Source: Paraperlucidibaca baekdonensis
GTDB lineage: Bacteria; Pseudomonadota; Gammaproteobacteria; Pseudomonadales; Moraxellaceae
Length of the DNA stretch: 64,000 nucleotides
Direction of reading: 5' to 3'
NCBI RefSeq assembly: GCF_003387535.1
Contig: NZ_QUNR01000002.1
Location: forward strand, 64,827 to 128,826
Below the pieces are notes generated by a model that made no database searches, was not told the origin of the DNA, and worked only from the letters and a program-made list of their open reading frames with translations. Shown piece by piece: positions 40,898 to 48,757 of this stretch. The first letter of the stretch is position 1. Each line of letters opens with the position of its first letter. Made by a program: the position numbers and the translations under genes.

Positions 40898-41650
40898 ATG
40901 CAATTAAACGAGCTAGTGGCGCGTCTCGATGACCAGCTGGCGGCGCAAAAATTTGCCGATTATTGCCCTAATGGTTTGCAGGTTGAGGGCCGCGCTTCGG
41001 TAGCGAAAGTTGTCAGTGGCGTGACCGCGAGTGAGGCCATGATCGACGCCGCTATTGCGGCTCATGCCGATGTCTTGCTGGTCCATCACGGCTATTTTTG
41101 GAAGGGTGAGGTGGCGTCGGTTGTCGGCATGAAGCGTCGGCGTTTAGCGAAATTACTGGCGCATGATATCTCGCTGATTGCCTACCATTTGCCGCTCGAT
41201 GCGCACCCTGTGCTCGGCAATAACGCCCAGCTCGCCAAGCGCTTAGGGCTCACGCGGAAACGCGCCTTGTTTGATGATCCGCGTCAGGTCGGTGATATCG
41301 GCGTGTTGGCCGAGGCTATGAGCGCGGAGGCGTTTGCCGCGCATCTGGGGAGTGTCTTGCAGCGCCCGCCGCTGCATGTGCCGGGTGGGCCAGAGATGAT
41401 TCGCCGCGTGGCCTGGTGCACTGGTGGCGCGCAGGGCTTTATTGAGCAGGCCGCGGCGCATGGCGTCGATGCCTATATTAGTGGCGAGATTTCCGAGCCC
41501 ACGGTGCATGTTGCGCGCGAATGTGGCCTGCACTATTTTGCCGCCGGGCATCATGCCACTGAGCGTTATGGCGTGCAGGCCTTGGGCGAATGGTGTGCGG
41601 CTGAATTCGGCCTCACACATACGTTTATCGATTTAGATAGCCCGGCCTAA
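40898..41650 (+). CDS. NIF3/YbgI-family dinuclear metal protein
   Basis: The 250-aa protein belongs to the NIF3/DUF34 family, often annotated as GTP cyclohydrolase I type 2, though a true function is not settled. Metal ligands are visible in VLLVHHGYFW, IAYHLPLDAHP, and the late GHHATERYGVQALGE. The ATG at 40898 follows a TAGGTGG ribosome-binding site; upstream codons were not used. It is divergent from degS, the same neighbour as in Pseudomonas. Confidence 0.92.
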   Translation: MQLNELVARLDDQLAAQKFADYCPNGLQVEGRASVAKVVSGVTASEAMIDAAIAAHADVLLVHHGYFWKGEVASVVGMKRRRLAKLLAHDISLIAYHLPLDAHPVLGNNAQLAKRLGLTRKRALFDDPRQVGDIGVLAEAMSAEAFAAHLGSVLQRPPLHVPGGPEMIRRVAWCTGGAQGFIEQAAAHGVDAYISGEISEPTVHVARECGLHYFAAGHHATERYGVQALGEWCAAEFGLTHTFIDLDSPA

Positions 41651-41690
41651 TGTCACGCGCCGTTAAGTGCGCGGCAGCAGGCTCAGCGTG

Positions 41691-42326
41691 TTACGGCTGA
41701 AGCCGGCTGCGTTGCCATTGGCCATCGGCACTTGGCAGATACAACACGCGGTCATGCAGCCGACTGGGTCGACCCTGCCAAAACTCTAGGCGCTGCGCTT
41801 TCAGGGCATAGCCGCCCCAGTGCGGTGGTCGCGGCACCACATCCGGGTATTGTGCTTTTAATGCCGCCTCGCGCGCTTTCAACGTGTTCGGGTCGTCGAG
41901 CGTCTGGCTTTGCTCAGACACCCAGGCGCCGATGCGACTGCCATAAGGTCGAGAAGCAAAATACGCATCGGATTGCTCGGCGCTGAGCTTGGCAATTTGT
42001 CCCTCAATGCGCACTTGGCGTTCAAGCTCCGGCCAAAAAAACGTGCTCGATGCATAGGCATTGGCGGCGAGTTGCTGGCCTTTGCGACTGCTGTAATTCG
42101 TGTAGAAATGCAGTGCGCCATCACGCAAGCCTTTCAGCAAGACGATACGCCCCGATGGCCGGGCGTCGGCATCGACAGTGGCCAAATGCATGGCAGTGGC
42201 CTCATGCACGCCGGCCGCGATGGCCTCATCTAGCCATTGCTGCAGCTGCACGCAGGGGTCGGCGTGGCACTGCGCGGGGCTTAAGCCTTTGAGGCCGTAG
42301 TCGAGACGGATATCGGCGAGGTTCAT
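41691..42326 (-). CDS. pdxH: Pyridoxamine 5'-phosphate oxidase
   Basis: PdxH oxidises pyridoxine or pyridoxamine phosphate to PLP with FMN and oxygen. The 211-aa protein has the FMN-site motifs PSGRIVLLKGLRDGALHFYTNYSSRKGQQL-type sequence around 57-85 and the substrate-binding C terminus RPPHWGGYALKAQRLEFWQGR, followed by RLHDR. Its start overlaps the stop of the upstream unknown gene by 4 bp, so the two are co-translated. The spacer to nif3 is 40 bp with no clear terminator. Confidence 0.96.
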   Translation of the reverse strand: MNLADIRLDYGLKGLSPAQCHADPCVQLQQWLDEAIAAGVHEATAMHLATVDADARPSGRIVLLKGLRDGALHFYTNYSSRKGQQLAANAYASSTFFWPELERQVRIEGQIAKLSAEQSDAYFASRPYGSRIGAWVSEQSQTLDDPNTLKAREAALKAQYPDVVPRPPHWGGYALKAQRLEFWQGRPSRLHDRVLYLPSADGQWQRSRLQP

Positions 42327-43345
42327 GTCGGCAGGGTCTCCTGTGTGTTTAATAAACGTTGTGTGGCGGGGTCGTCAAAAAAGCGGGCAAGATGCTCTTC
42401 TAAGCGTCGCTCAATATAGCCAGAGTCGCGCCAGGCATTGACCAGCGGCTCGCCAATCTCAACCACTTCGCGAACAATGTGCTCGCGCTCAATGCCTAAT
42501 AGGCGCAGCAAGTGCATGGTTGGCATATCGCCCGCATGAGCAAACCAGGCCTGCACCAGCAGTTCAATTTGCTGATTCATGTAATCGGTTTGGCGGATTT
42601 GATTCCAATACAACACCGCCAAATAGCTTAAGCCTTGAATCTCTAAATGCCGCGTGGCCTGACCCAGCTGATAGGCCTCAAGCCGTGGCCAAACCAGCTC
42701 GGCAAATTGCACAATTGCATTGTTATTGAGCGCTTTATCGACCAATGACTCACTAAAGGCCGCCGTTGCAGCAATATTGCGCCCCAAATACGCCTTGATG
42801 GCCTGCTCAAGCGTTTCATCGAGCCGTCCCATGCGCCCGAGCATCCCTTTGCCGGCTTTCACCAATGCGCTGAAGCCCGGCACTCGCCGGGCAATCACGT
42901 TGTCGGTGGTGAGATAATCGACAATGCTGTGGTAAACCACATCCGACAGCACGCGTGTATAGAGCGGGCTGCTGAGGGCGCTATGAATGAGCTCTTGGCG
43001 CAGGGCGGGGCGCTCGACTAGGCGCTGCACCATCAGGTCGTAAATCTGTTTATTGATGAGTTGGCGCATGGGTTGTTGCTGATGGCTGGGGTTGTTGAGC
43101 CCGAGCTCCACCAGCATGACGGCTTGCTCGCGCATGGTGTCGGTGGGCGAGTAATTTAAAATATTGCGCTCAATCCACGCGATAACTTGCGCTTCATTGA
43201 GCAATTCGCGTGCGCTCAGGGTTTCGAGCAGATCACAATAGGCTTCGGCCTCGCATTCTAAATGGTGGCGTAAGGTGGGGCTGGCAAAGTCGCGCATAAA
43301 AAACTGCAGTTGTGCCTCAAGTAGCGCGTCGGCGAGATGGCTCAT
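42323..43345 (-). CDS. Conserved protein of unknown function (paralogue A)
   Basis: The 340-aa product is not a family I can name. It is soluble by appearance, almost wholly helical, with no signal peptide or membrane helix. A central motif reads RRVPGFSALVKAGKGML, then LDETLEQAIKAYLGRNIAATAAFSE. The same pattern, and the flanks on both sides, recur in the protein at 47094-48143, so the two are full-length distant paralogues. The ATG at 43345 follows GGAGA; 28 further upstream codons were left out. The stop overlaps pdxH by 4 bp, which ties its expression to PLP synthesis. Function unknown. Confidence 0.85.
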   Translation of the reverse strand: MSHLADALLEAQLQFFMRDFASPTLRHHLECEAEAYCDLLETLSARELLNEAQVIAWIERNILNYSPTDTMREQAVMLVELGLNNPSHQQQPMRQLINKQIYDLMVQRLVERPALRQELIHSALSSPLYTRVLSDVVYHSIVDYLTTDNVIARRVPGFSALVKAGKGMLGRMGRLDETLEQAIKAYLGRNIAATAAFSESLVDKALNNNAIVQFAELVWPRLEAYQLGQATRHLEIQGLSYLAVLYWNQIRQTDYMNQQIELLVQAWFAHAGDMPTMHLLRLLGIEREHIVREVVEIGEPLVNAWRDSGYIERRLEEHLARFFDDPATQRLLNTQETLPT

Positions 43346-43463
43346 CAGGGTCTCCGATTCGCTCAGAATGGCTGGCGATATGATAAAAATCAGCTGCTCA
43401 ACATAGCCGTTTGGCCGCGCAAAATCCATGCGCGGTGAAGCAAAAGATCAGAGGATAGTGATA

Positions 43464-44003
43464 ATGAAGAATAACTGGCGGCGTGCGCTGGGCTGCTCTG
43501 GGGTGGGCTTGCTCATGTCAGTCATCGCGATGGCTGCGCCGCCGGCACTTGAATCAAAAGCGCCGCGTTTTGCCGATGCCTCATTGGTGTCGCCGGCGGC
43601 TGCGGATGACATGGTGATGACCGCATTAACGCTGATGGGCACGCCCTATAAATGGGGCGGTACTTCGCCAGAGGAAGGTTTTGATTGCTCGGGGCTGGTG
43701 CAGTACATCTATCGTGACGTGAGCCAGGTGGTGTTACCGCGCACGGCAGCGCAAATGGCGCGCTTGTCGGGCCGCGATGTCACCCAGCAAGAGCTGAAGG
43801 TTGGCGACTTGTTATTTTTCCGGCTTGGCCACAGCAAAGCCATCAATCACGTGGGTATTTATATTGGCGACAGCCGTTTTGTGCACGCGCCACGCACGGG
43901 GTCAGTGATTCGTATTGACCCGCTCAGTAATCGCTATTGGATGCGCTACTTTGACCGCGCCCGCCGCCTGTTTACCGACGACGGCCACATGGTCGATCGC
44001 TAA
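43464..44003 (+). CDS. NlpC/P60 family cell-wall hydrolase
   Basis: A 179-aa secreted peptidase that probably cuts peptide stems of peptidoglycan. It has an uncleaved-anchor or signal-type N terminus (hydrophobic 9-25, preceded by NNWRR). The NlpC/P60 domain has catalytic Cys75 in FDCSGLV, His129 in INHVGIY and the third residue His141 in RFVHAP. The best start is the ATG at 43464 with GAGGA upstream. It stands alone between paralogue A (divergent) and fpr (convergent, 3 bp apart). Confidence 0.92.
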   Translation: MKNNWRRALGCSGVGLLMSVIAMAAPPALESKAPRFADASLVSPAAADDMVMTALTLMGTPYKWGGTSPEEGFDCSGLVQYIYRDVSQVVLPRTAAQMARLSGRDVTQQELKVGDLLFFRLGHSKAINHVGIYIGDSRFVHAPRTGSVIRIDPLSNRYWMRYFDRARRLFTDDGHMVDR

Positions 44004-44006
44004 GGG

Positions 44007-44780
44007 TTATTTCTCGACAAAGGCGCGTTCAATGACGTAATGCGCTTGTTGGCCATGGCGCGATTCAGTAAAGCCGCGGGCTTCGAGCATGGCGACTAAG
44101 TCTTTCAGCATGCTCGGGCTGCCGCACATCATCACGCGGTCAGTCTCGGGGTTTAGCGCTGGCAGGCCGATATCGCTAAATAATTTGCCGGACTCGATGA
44201 GGTCGGTGAGGCGACCTGTATTGCGGTACTCCTCACGCGTGACCGTGGGGTAATAGATGAGCTTTTTCCGCGATTCAGCGCCGAAAAATTCGTTGTCGTG
44301 GAGCTGCTCGGAAATAAAGTCGGCATAAGCTAATTCGCTGACTTCGCGCACGCCGTGGCAGAGCACCACATGGTCATAGCGCTCATAGACTTCCGGATCT
44401 TTGATGATGCTCATAAATGGCGCTAAGCCAGTGCCGGTGGAGAGCATGTACAGCGTTTTGCCGGGCAATAAATTATCCATGATCAGCGTGCCGGTGGGCT
44501 TGCGGCTGACCATCAGCGTGTCGCCGGGCTGCAAATGTTGCAGGCGCGAGGTCAGCGGACCATCGGGCACCTTGATGCTGAAAAACTCTAGGTGCTCTTC
44601 GTAGTTGGCGCTGACAATCGAGTAAGCGCGCATCAAGGGTTTGCCCTCGGTTTCGAGGCCGATCATGACAAAATGGCCATTGTGGAAACGCAGGCCAGGA
44701 TCACGCGTGGTGGTGAAGCTGAACAAAGTGTCATTCCAGTGATGAACGCTGAGGACGGTTTCTTGGCCAATAGTAGACAT
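44007..44780 (-). CDS. fpr: Ferredoxin/flavodoxin-NADP+ reductase
   Basis: Fpr exchanges electrons between NADPH and ferredoxin or flavodoxin, supplying Fe-S assembly and oxidative stress defence. The 257-aa protein has the FAD-site RAYSIVSA, the NADP-site STGTGLAPFMSI and CGSPSML. The C terminus VIERAFVEK is the extended kind known from Pseudomonas and Azotobacter Fpr, rather than the E. coli ending. A GTG two codons upstream was not preferred over the ATG at 44780. Confidence 0.94.
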   Translation of the reverse strand: MSTIGQETVLSVHHWNDTLFSFTTTRDPGLRFHNGHFVMIGLETEGKPLMRAYSIVSANYEEHLEFFSIKVPDGPLTSRLQHLQPGDTLMVSRKPTGTLIMDNLLPGKTLYMLSTGTGLAPFMSIIKDPEVYERYDHVVLCHGVREVSELAYADFISEQLHDNEFFGAESRKKLIYYPTVTREEYRNTGRLTDLIESGKLFSDIGLPALNPETDRVMMCGSPSMLKDLVAMLEARGFTESRHGQQAHYVIERAFVEK

Positions 44781-44817
44781 GATCACTCTCTGAGCTGGCG
44801 GGCGGTAACGGTCGCGG

Positions 44818-44846
44818 ATGGTAGTGCATCGGCGACTTGTTGACCA
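44818..44846 (-). promoter_or_regulatory. Candidate promoter for fpr
   Basis: On the minus strand TGGTCA (44846-44841) and TACCAT (44823-44818) are separated by 17 bp, about 38 bp before the fpr ATG. This is a pattern match only. Confidence 0.35.
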
Positions 44847-44936
44847 GTTTAGGGCGCTTAAATCATCAGATCTAGCGCGTATTGCTGATTAAAACCATCA
44901 GCATTCCGAATGAAAATAGGCGTTGCTGCCGATGCT

Positions 44937-46127
44937 TCAGTCGGAGCGATCTTTCAGCCATGCCGCCAACATCGGCCACGCTTCTGTCGGTGTTTTACTG
45001 CCTGCCAAAATGCCCATATGGCCACCGGAGACCAGCTCAAGGCGGCCATCATCGCTGCCGATCAGGTCGGGCAGCGGGCGCATGGCGTCGGCAGTCACCA
45101 TGGTGTCTTGCTTGCCGGCAATGGCCAACAACGAGGCCTTGATATCGGCGAAATCGAGCTGATGTTTGCCGAGCTTGATGCGGCCGTCGGCGAGATCATT
45201 GTCTATCCAGATGCGAATAATCATGTCTTGGATGACGCCGCCGGGGTAGGCCACCATGTCATCGAGGAAAGCGCCATTGGTGGCGTGGTTGATGACAAAC
45301 TCGCGGTCATCGAGACGCGTTAGTAGCTCCCAATAACCGAGCAGGCTGTTAGCTGGGCTGAGCATTTTGAACGAGAGCGCATTGATCCAACCGGGCGTGT
45401 GCAGCAGTTTCGGGCTTAGGTTATGCACGCGAAAGCCGGTGTGCTTGCGCACCCAAGCGGCCTGTTTGGCGAGGCGCTGATACATTTTGCCGAGCGCGCC
45501 GGAGGCGTGACCATTGATCGGTGTGCCAATAATCACCAGATTGTGAATGTTCGGGTCCTTGCTGAGCGCGGCGTAGCCCAATGACAGCACACCGCCGATG
45601 CTCCAGCCGTGCAGACTGAGCGCGTCGACACCGGCATGACGACGCACATGCGACAAGTAATCTGGCATAAAATCAGCAATATAGGTCTCGAGATTGTAAT
45701 GCGTGTGGCGCAGCGTGGGCCGGCCCCAATCGATCAGATACACCGCGAAGCCCTGCGCCAGCAAAAATTTCACCAAGCTGCGCTCGGGGAAAAAGTCATA
45801 GATATTCATGTTCACCGCCAGCGGCGGCACCAGCACCACGGGCACGCGATGACGCTCAGTCTTGACGGCCAGACGGTCTTCACCGAGGGCAATGTCGGAC
45901 TCGCTGAGCGGCAGGTAGTAGCGCAGCTTGACCAGACCGTTGTCGTGCAGCACCTCATACGGCGTTTGATCTGAGCGTGTCAGCTCGCGCGTGCGTAGGA
46001 AGCGATCATTGGCGTTTGCCAGCACGCGGCGGCTATCACGACGCCACTCGGTGGCGCGCGAGGAGAGCTTGTCGCGCTGTGCTTGCAGTGTGAGGCTGAG
46101 TGTTTTTGGCAATAGCGGGCGTGACAT
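44937..46127 (-). CDS. PHA synthase-like alpha/beta hydrolase with serine nucleophile
   Basis: The 396-aa protein follows the PhaC/PhaE-family layout: VPVVLVPPLAVNMNIYDF, then FLLAQGFAVYLIDWG (the DWG hallmark of PHA synthases) and a nucleophile elbow. Real PHA synthases have Cys at the nucleophile (GxCxG); here the elbow is HGWSIGG with Ser176. Candidate partners are the Asp in AGKQDTMV and the His in SGGHMGIL. So it probably hydrolyses or transfers a long-chain acyl or hydroxyacyl substrate instead of polymerising it, or it is a synthase variant. GAGGAG precedes the ATG at 46127. No phasin or phaAB is nearby. Confidence 0.8.
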   Translation of the reverse strand: MSRPLLPKTLSLTLQAQRDKLSSRATEWRRDSRRVLANANDRFLRTRELTRSDQTPYEVLHDNGLVKLRYYLPLSESDIALGEDRLAVKTERHRVPVVLVPPLAVNMNIYDFFPERSLVKFLLAQGFAVYLIDWGRPTLRHTHYNLETYIADFMPDYLSHVRRHAGVDALSLHGWSIGGVLSLGYAALSKDPNIHNLVIIGTPINGHASGALGKMYQRLAKQAAWVRKHTGFRVHNLSPKLLHTPGWINALSFKMLSPANSLLGYWELLTRLDDREFVINHATNGAFLDDMVAYPGGVIQDMIIRIWIDNDLADGRIKLGKHQLDFADIKASLLAIAGKQDTMVTADAMRPLPDLIGSDDGRLELVSGGHMGILAGSKTPTEAWPMLAAWLKDRSD

Positions 46128-46317
46128 AACGAGCTCCTCGGCGGTGGGCACTAGCCGTGCAGGCGACGTGGGTCATCATCGCGTCTACATAATGTGCGCA
46201 CTATAGCGACTATTGCGCCATTGACAGTGACTTAAATGCCGCAAGCAAATGCGTTTGGCGTCAACGCGGCGTTGTGGCAAAGTCATCGGCTAATTTACCG
46301 TACGCGAGATGTGCCCG

Positions 46318-47082
46318 ATGTCATTTGCTCACCAACTCACTATTTTAAGCTCCGTGCTGACCTCAACCGCTGCTGGCTGGCGCGGTGGTGCCGGACGCCC
46401 TTTCTTTAAGCAGCCTGAGCAACGCCCGGTGCTATTTGATATCGAGAACTGCCCTTATTGCCGCATGGTGCGTGAGGCAGCCACCGCCTTGCATTTAGAC
46501 CTCGATATTCGCCCATGCCCGAAAAATGGCACACGTTTTCGCGCGCAGGCCATTGAGATTGGCGGCAAATTACAATTTCCGCTGCTGCAAGATCCCAACA
46601 CCGGCACCGTCATGTATGAGTCTGGCGATATCATCGATTATTTATTTCGTACCTATGCCAAGCGTGCGGCGCCGGGCATGTACAAAAAAACTGCTCTGCA
46701 TACGGCCAGTAGCTATTTGGCTAGCGCCACCCGCACTGGTGCGGGGCAGCGCGCCAAGCCATCACGTGCGCCCGAGCAGCCATTGGTGCTCTGGAGCTTT
46801 GAGGTGAGCCCGTATTCGCGGCCGGTGCGTGAGCTGCTCTGTGAGCTCGAAATTCCCTATAGCTTGCATAACTTAGGCAAAGAGCATTGGACTGAAATTG
46901 GGCCGGCAGCGCAGCGTCTAAAGCCGGGGCCTTACGTGCCCAAGGCTGGCGGTAAACGCGAGGGCTTTGTGCGCGCGCATGGCCGCGTGCAGCTGCCATT
47001 TTTGCAGGACCCCAATACCGGTGTTGAGTTGTTTGAATCTGAGGCCATTATGGCTTACTTAACGACGACCTACGCGGCCTAA
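46318..47082 (+). CDS. Tandem glutaredoxin/GST N-terminal-domain protein
   Basis: The 254-aa protein consists of two thioredoxin-fold GST-N domains and no GST-C domain. Domain 1 (about 37-125) has CPYC at 45-48, a glutaredoxin-type dithiol site. Domain 2 (about 155-250) has SPYS at 164-167 in the same place. Both carry the same glutathione-binding pattern, LLQDPNTG or FLQDPNTG followed by YES or FES, showing internal duplication. It is probably a glutathione-dependent redox protein. An ATG three codons upstream is possible. The paralogue B gene follows after 11 bp. Confidence 0.85.
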   Translation: MSFAHQLTILSSVLTSTAAGWRGGAGRPFFKQPEQRPVLFDIENCPYCRMVREAATALHLDLDIRPCPKNGTRFRAQAIEIGGKLQFPLLQDPNTGTVMYESGDIIDYLFRTYAKRAAPGMYKKTALHTASSYLASATRTGAGQRAKPSRAPEQPLVLWSFEVSPYSRPVRELLCELEIPYSLHNLGKEHWTEIGPAAQRLKPGPYVPKAGGKREGFVRAHGRVQLPFLQDPNTGVELFESEAIMAYLTTTYAA

Positions 47083-47093
47083 ACGAGAGCATC

Positions 47094-48143
47094 ATGACGA
47101 AGAAAAAAGCACCAACTCACCCGGTAGTTGCCGCCCTTTATGAGGCCCACGTAGCGCATAGCGTGGAATTACTCACTGGCGATGGATTGATCGAACACTT
47201 GGCCGCTGAGCTCGATGCCGACTTGGCCAATGCCAAAAAGCTCAAGCTCACGCAAATGGTCAGCAAGCAGCAAATTCTCGCCACGGCGCGTGCCTATGCC
47301 GTGGAGATGCCCATGGCTGGCGGCATTCCCGAGCTCGTCGGCGATATTGCCCGCGTGCTGCATGCGCACCCCATTCACGACGACACCAAGCTCAGTGACA
47401 TTGTCTCCGACAGTCAAGTGCGTGAAATCGTCAACAAGGCCGTGGAAATGCAGGCGATGCGCGAGAAATTAATTCACGCCATTTTGGGCAATCCATTGCT
47501 GGTCGAGCTGTCTGCTGATCTTATTTCGCGTGGCATTAAGGGCTATTTGGCGCAAGGCAATGCTGCTGCGAAAAATATTCCCGGCGCTTCCGCCTTAATG
47601 GGCTTGGGTAAATCGGTCTTGAGCAAGGCCTCGCCAAGTCTGGAGAAGTCCCTGGATGAAGGCTTGCAGGCCTATGTGCGTAAAAGCACGGCGGCGACCT
47701 TGCGAACGAGTGAGGCCACACTCAAAGCCAAACTCACGGATGACGCGTTGCGCCGTGTCGCCATGGATGTCTGGGCAGATGTGAAGCACTGGCCAGCCAG
47801 CCGCTTCCGCCAATATGTCAGTGCGGCGAGCTTGGAAGAGATCTTTGTTATTGGCTATGAATTCTGGCGCGGTGAGCTGCGCCACACGCCGTATTATGGT
47901 GCGCTGTTGGAGGTGGCCATCGATAGTTTCTTTGATAAATACCAAGACGCCACGCTGCAATTTTTACTCGATGAAGTCGGTGTTACCCGTGAGATGATTT
48001 TCACTGAGATCAGCCGCTTTGCGCCACCGGCCATCGCCGCTTTGCAAAAGGCCAAACTGCTCGATGGCATTGTGCGTCGCCAGCTCTTGCCGTTTTATCT
48101 GTCGGGACGCATTGAGGCGGTCTTGGCCGAGCAGGGGGCGTAG
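47094..48143 (+). CDS. Conserved protein of unknown function (paralogue B)
   Basis: The 349-aa product is helical, soluble-looking and of unknown function. Its core IPGASALMGLGKSVLSK, then LEKSLDEGLQAYVRKSTAATL, matches that of the protein at 42323-43345. Similarity continues before it (REKLIHAILGNPL against RQELIHSALSSPL) and to the C-terminal end (VGVTREMIFTEI against LGIEREHIVREV). It lies between the tandem GST-N gene (11 bp) and the DUF2058 gene (2 bp), so it is part of an operon that also leads to lpxO. The Lys-rich N terminus (TKKKAP) lacks a signal peptide. Confidence 0.85.
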   Translation: MTKKKAPTHPVVAALYEAHVAHSVELLTGDGLIEHLAAELDADLANAKKLKLTQMVSKQQILATARAYAVEMPMAGGIPELVGDIARVLHAHPIHDDTKLSDIVSDSQVREIVNKAVEMQAMREKLIHAILGNPLLVELSADLISRGIKGYLAQGNAAAKNIPGASALMGLGKSVLSKASPSLEKSLDEGLQAYVRKSTAATLRTSEATLKAKLTDDALRRVAMDVWADVKHWPASRFRQYVSAASLEEIFVIGYEFWRGELRHTPYYGALLEVAIDSFFDKYQDATLQFLLDEVGVTREMIFTEISRFAPPAIAALQKAKLLDGIVRRQLLPFYLSGRIEAVLAEQGA

Positions 48144-48145
48144 CG

Positions 48146-48682
48146 GTGGCATCACTGAAGGATCAATTACTGCAGGCCGGACTGGCCAATGCCAAGCGTG
48201 CGCGCCAAGCCGATCATGCCAAGCGTCAAGCAGCGAAGGGACGCCACGAAGACACGCCCGCCGCGGAGCTAGTCAAGCAGTCGCGCGCTGAGCAAATGGC
48301 GCGCGATCAGGCCGCCAATAAAGCCCAGCAAGCGGCGCAGGCCAGCAAGGCCATTGAGGCACAAATTCGCCAGATGATTGAGGTGCATCAGATCGATCGC
48401 AGTGGCGGAGATCAGCCGTATCAGTTTGCCGATGCGGCCAAGGTGCGCAAGCTCTGGCTGCGTACGGGGCAAAGCGACCAGATCGCGCGCGGGCATATTG
48501 CCATTGTGCGTGTGGGCGCACCGACCACCACCGAGTTTGCGCTAGTGCCCACGGTGGTGGCGGAGAAAATCGCGCAACGTGATGCCGCGCGCGTGGTGCT
48601 AGTGGTTGAGCGCAAAGCTCAGGCCATCGATGCCGATGACCCGTATGCCGACTACGTGATTCCCGATGATTTGATGTGGTAG
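48146..48682 (+). CDS. DUF2058 protein, YaiL family
   Basis: The 178-aa protein matches the E. coli YaiL/DUF2058 family: a Lys/Arg/Ala-rich coiled-coil N-terminal half (LKDQLLQAGLANAKRARQ) and a compact C-terminal half ending in the diagnostic DDPYADYVIPDDLMW. YaiL-type proteins have been linked to nucleoid or RNA binding, but no role is firmly established. It starts with GTG two bases after paralogue B and is thus probably coupled to it. Confidence 0.9.
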   Translation: MASLKDQLLQAGLANAKRARQADHAKRQAAKGRHEDTPAAELVKQSRAEQMARDQAANKAQQAAQASKAIEAQIRQMIEVHQIDRSGGDQPYQFADAAKVRKLWLRTGQSDQIARGHIAIVRVGAPTTTEFALVPTVVAEKIAQRDAARVVLVVERKAQAIDADDPYADYVIPDDLMW

Positions 48683-48757
48683 CCCTAGCAGCTGATGAGG
48701 CACTACGAGGTTTAGCGCGCTACCGTGGCGCCAGTTTTTGATAATGAGTACCTGCAA

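Noticed and set aside
44883-44903. 7-bp hairpin (TGCTGAT/ATCAGCA) near the end of the PHA-synthase-like gene
   Set aside because: It lies past the gene's stop on the minus strand but has no T-run and weak GC content; too little to call a terminator.
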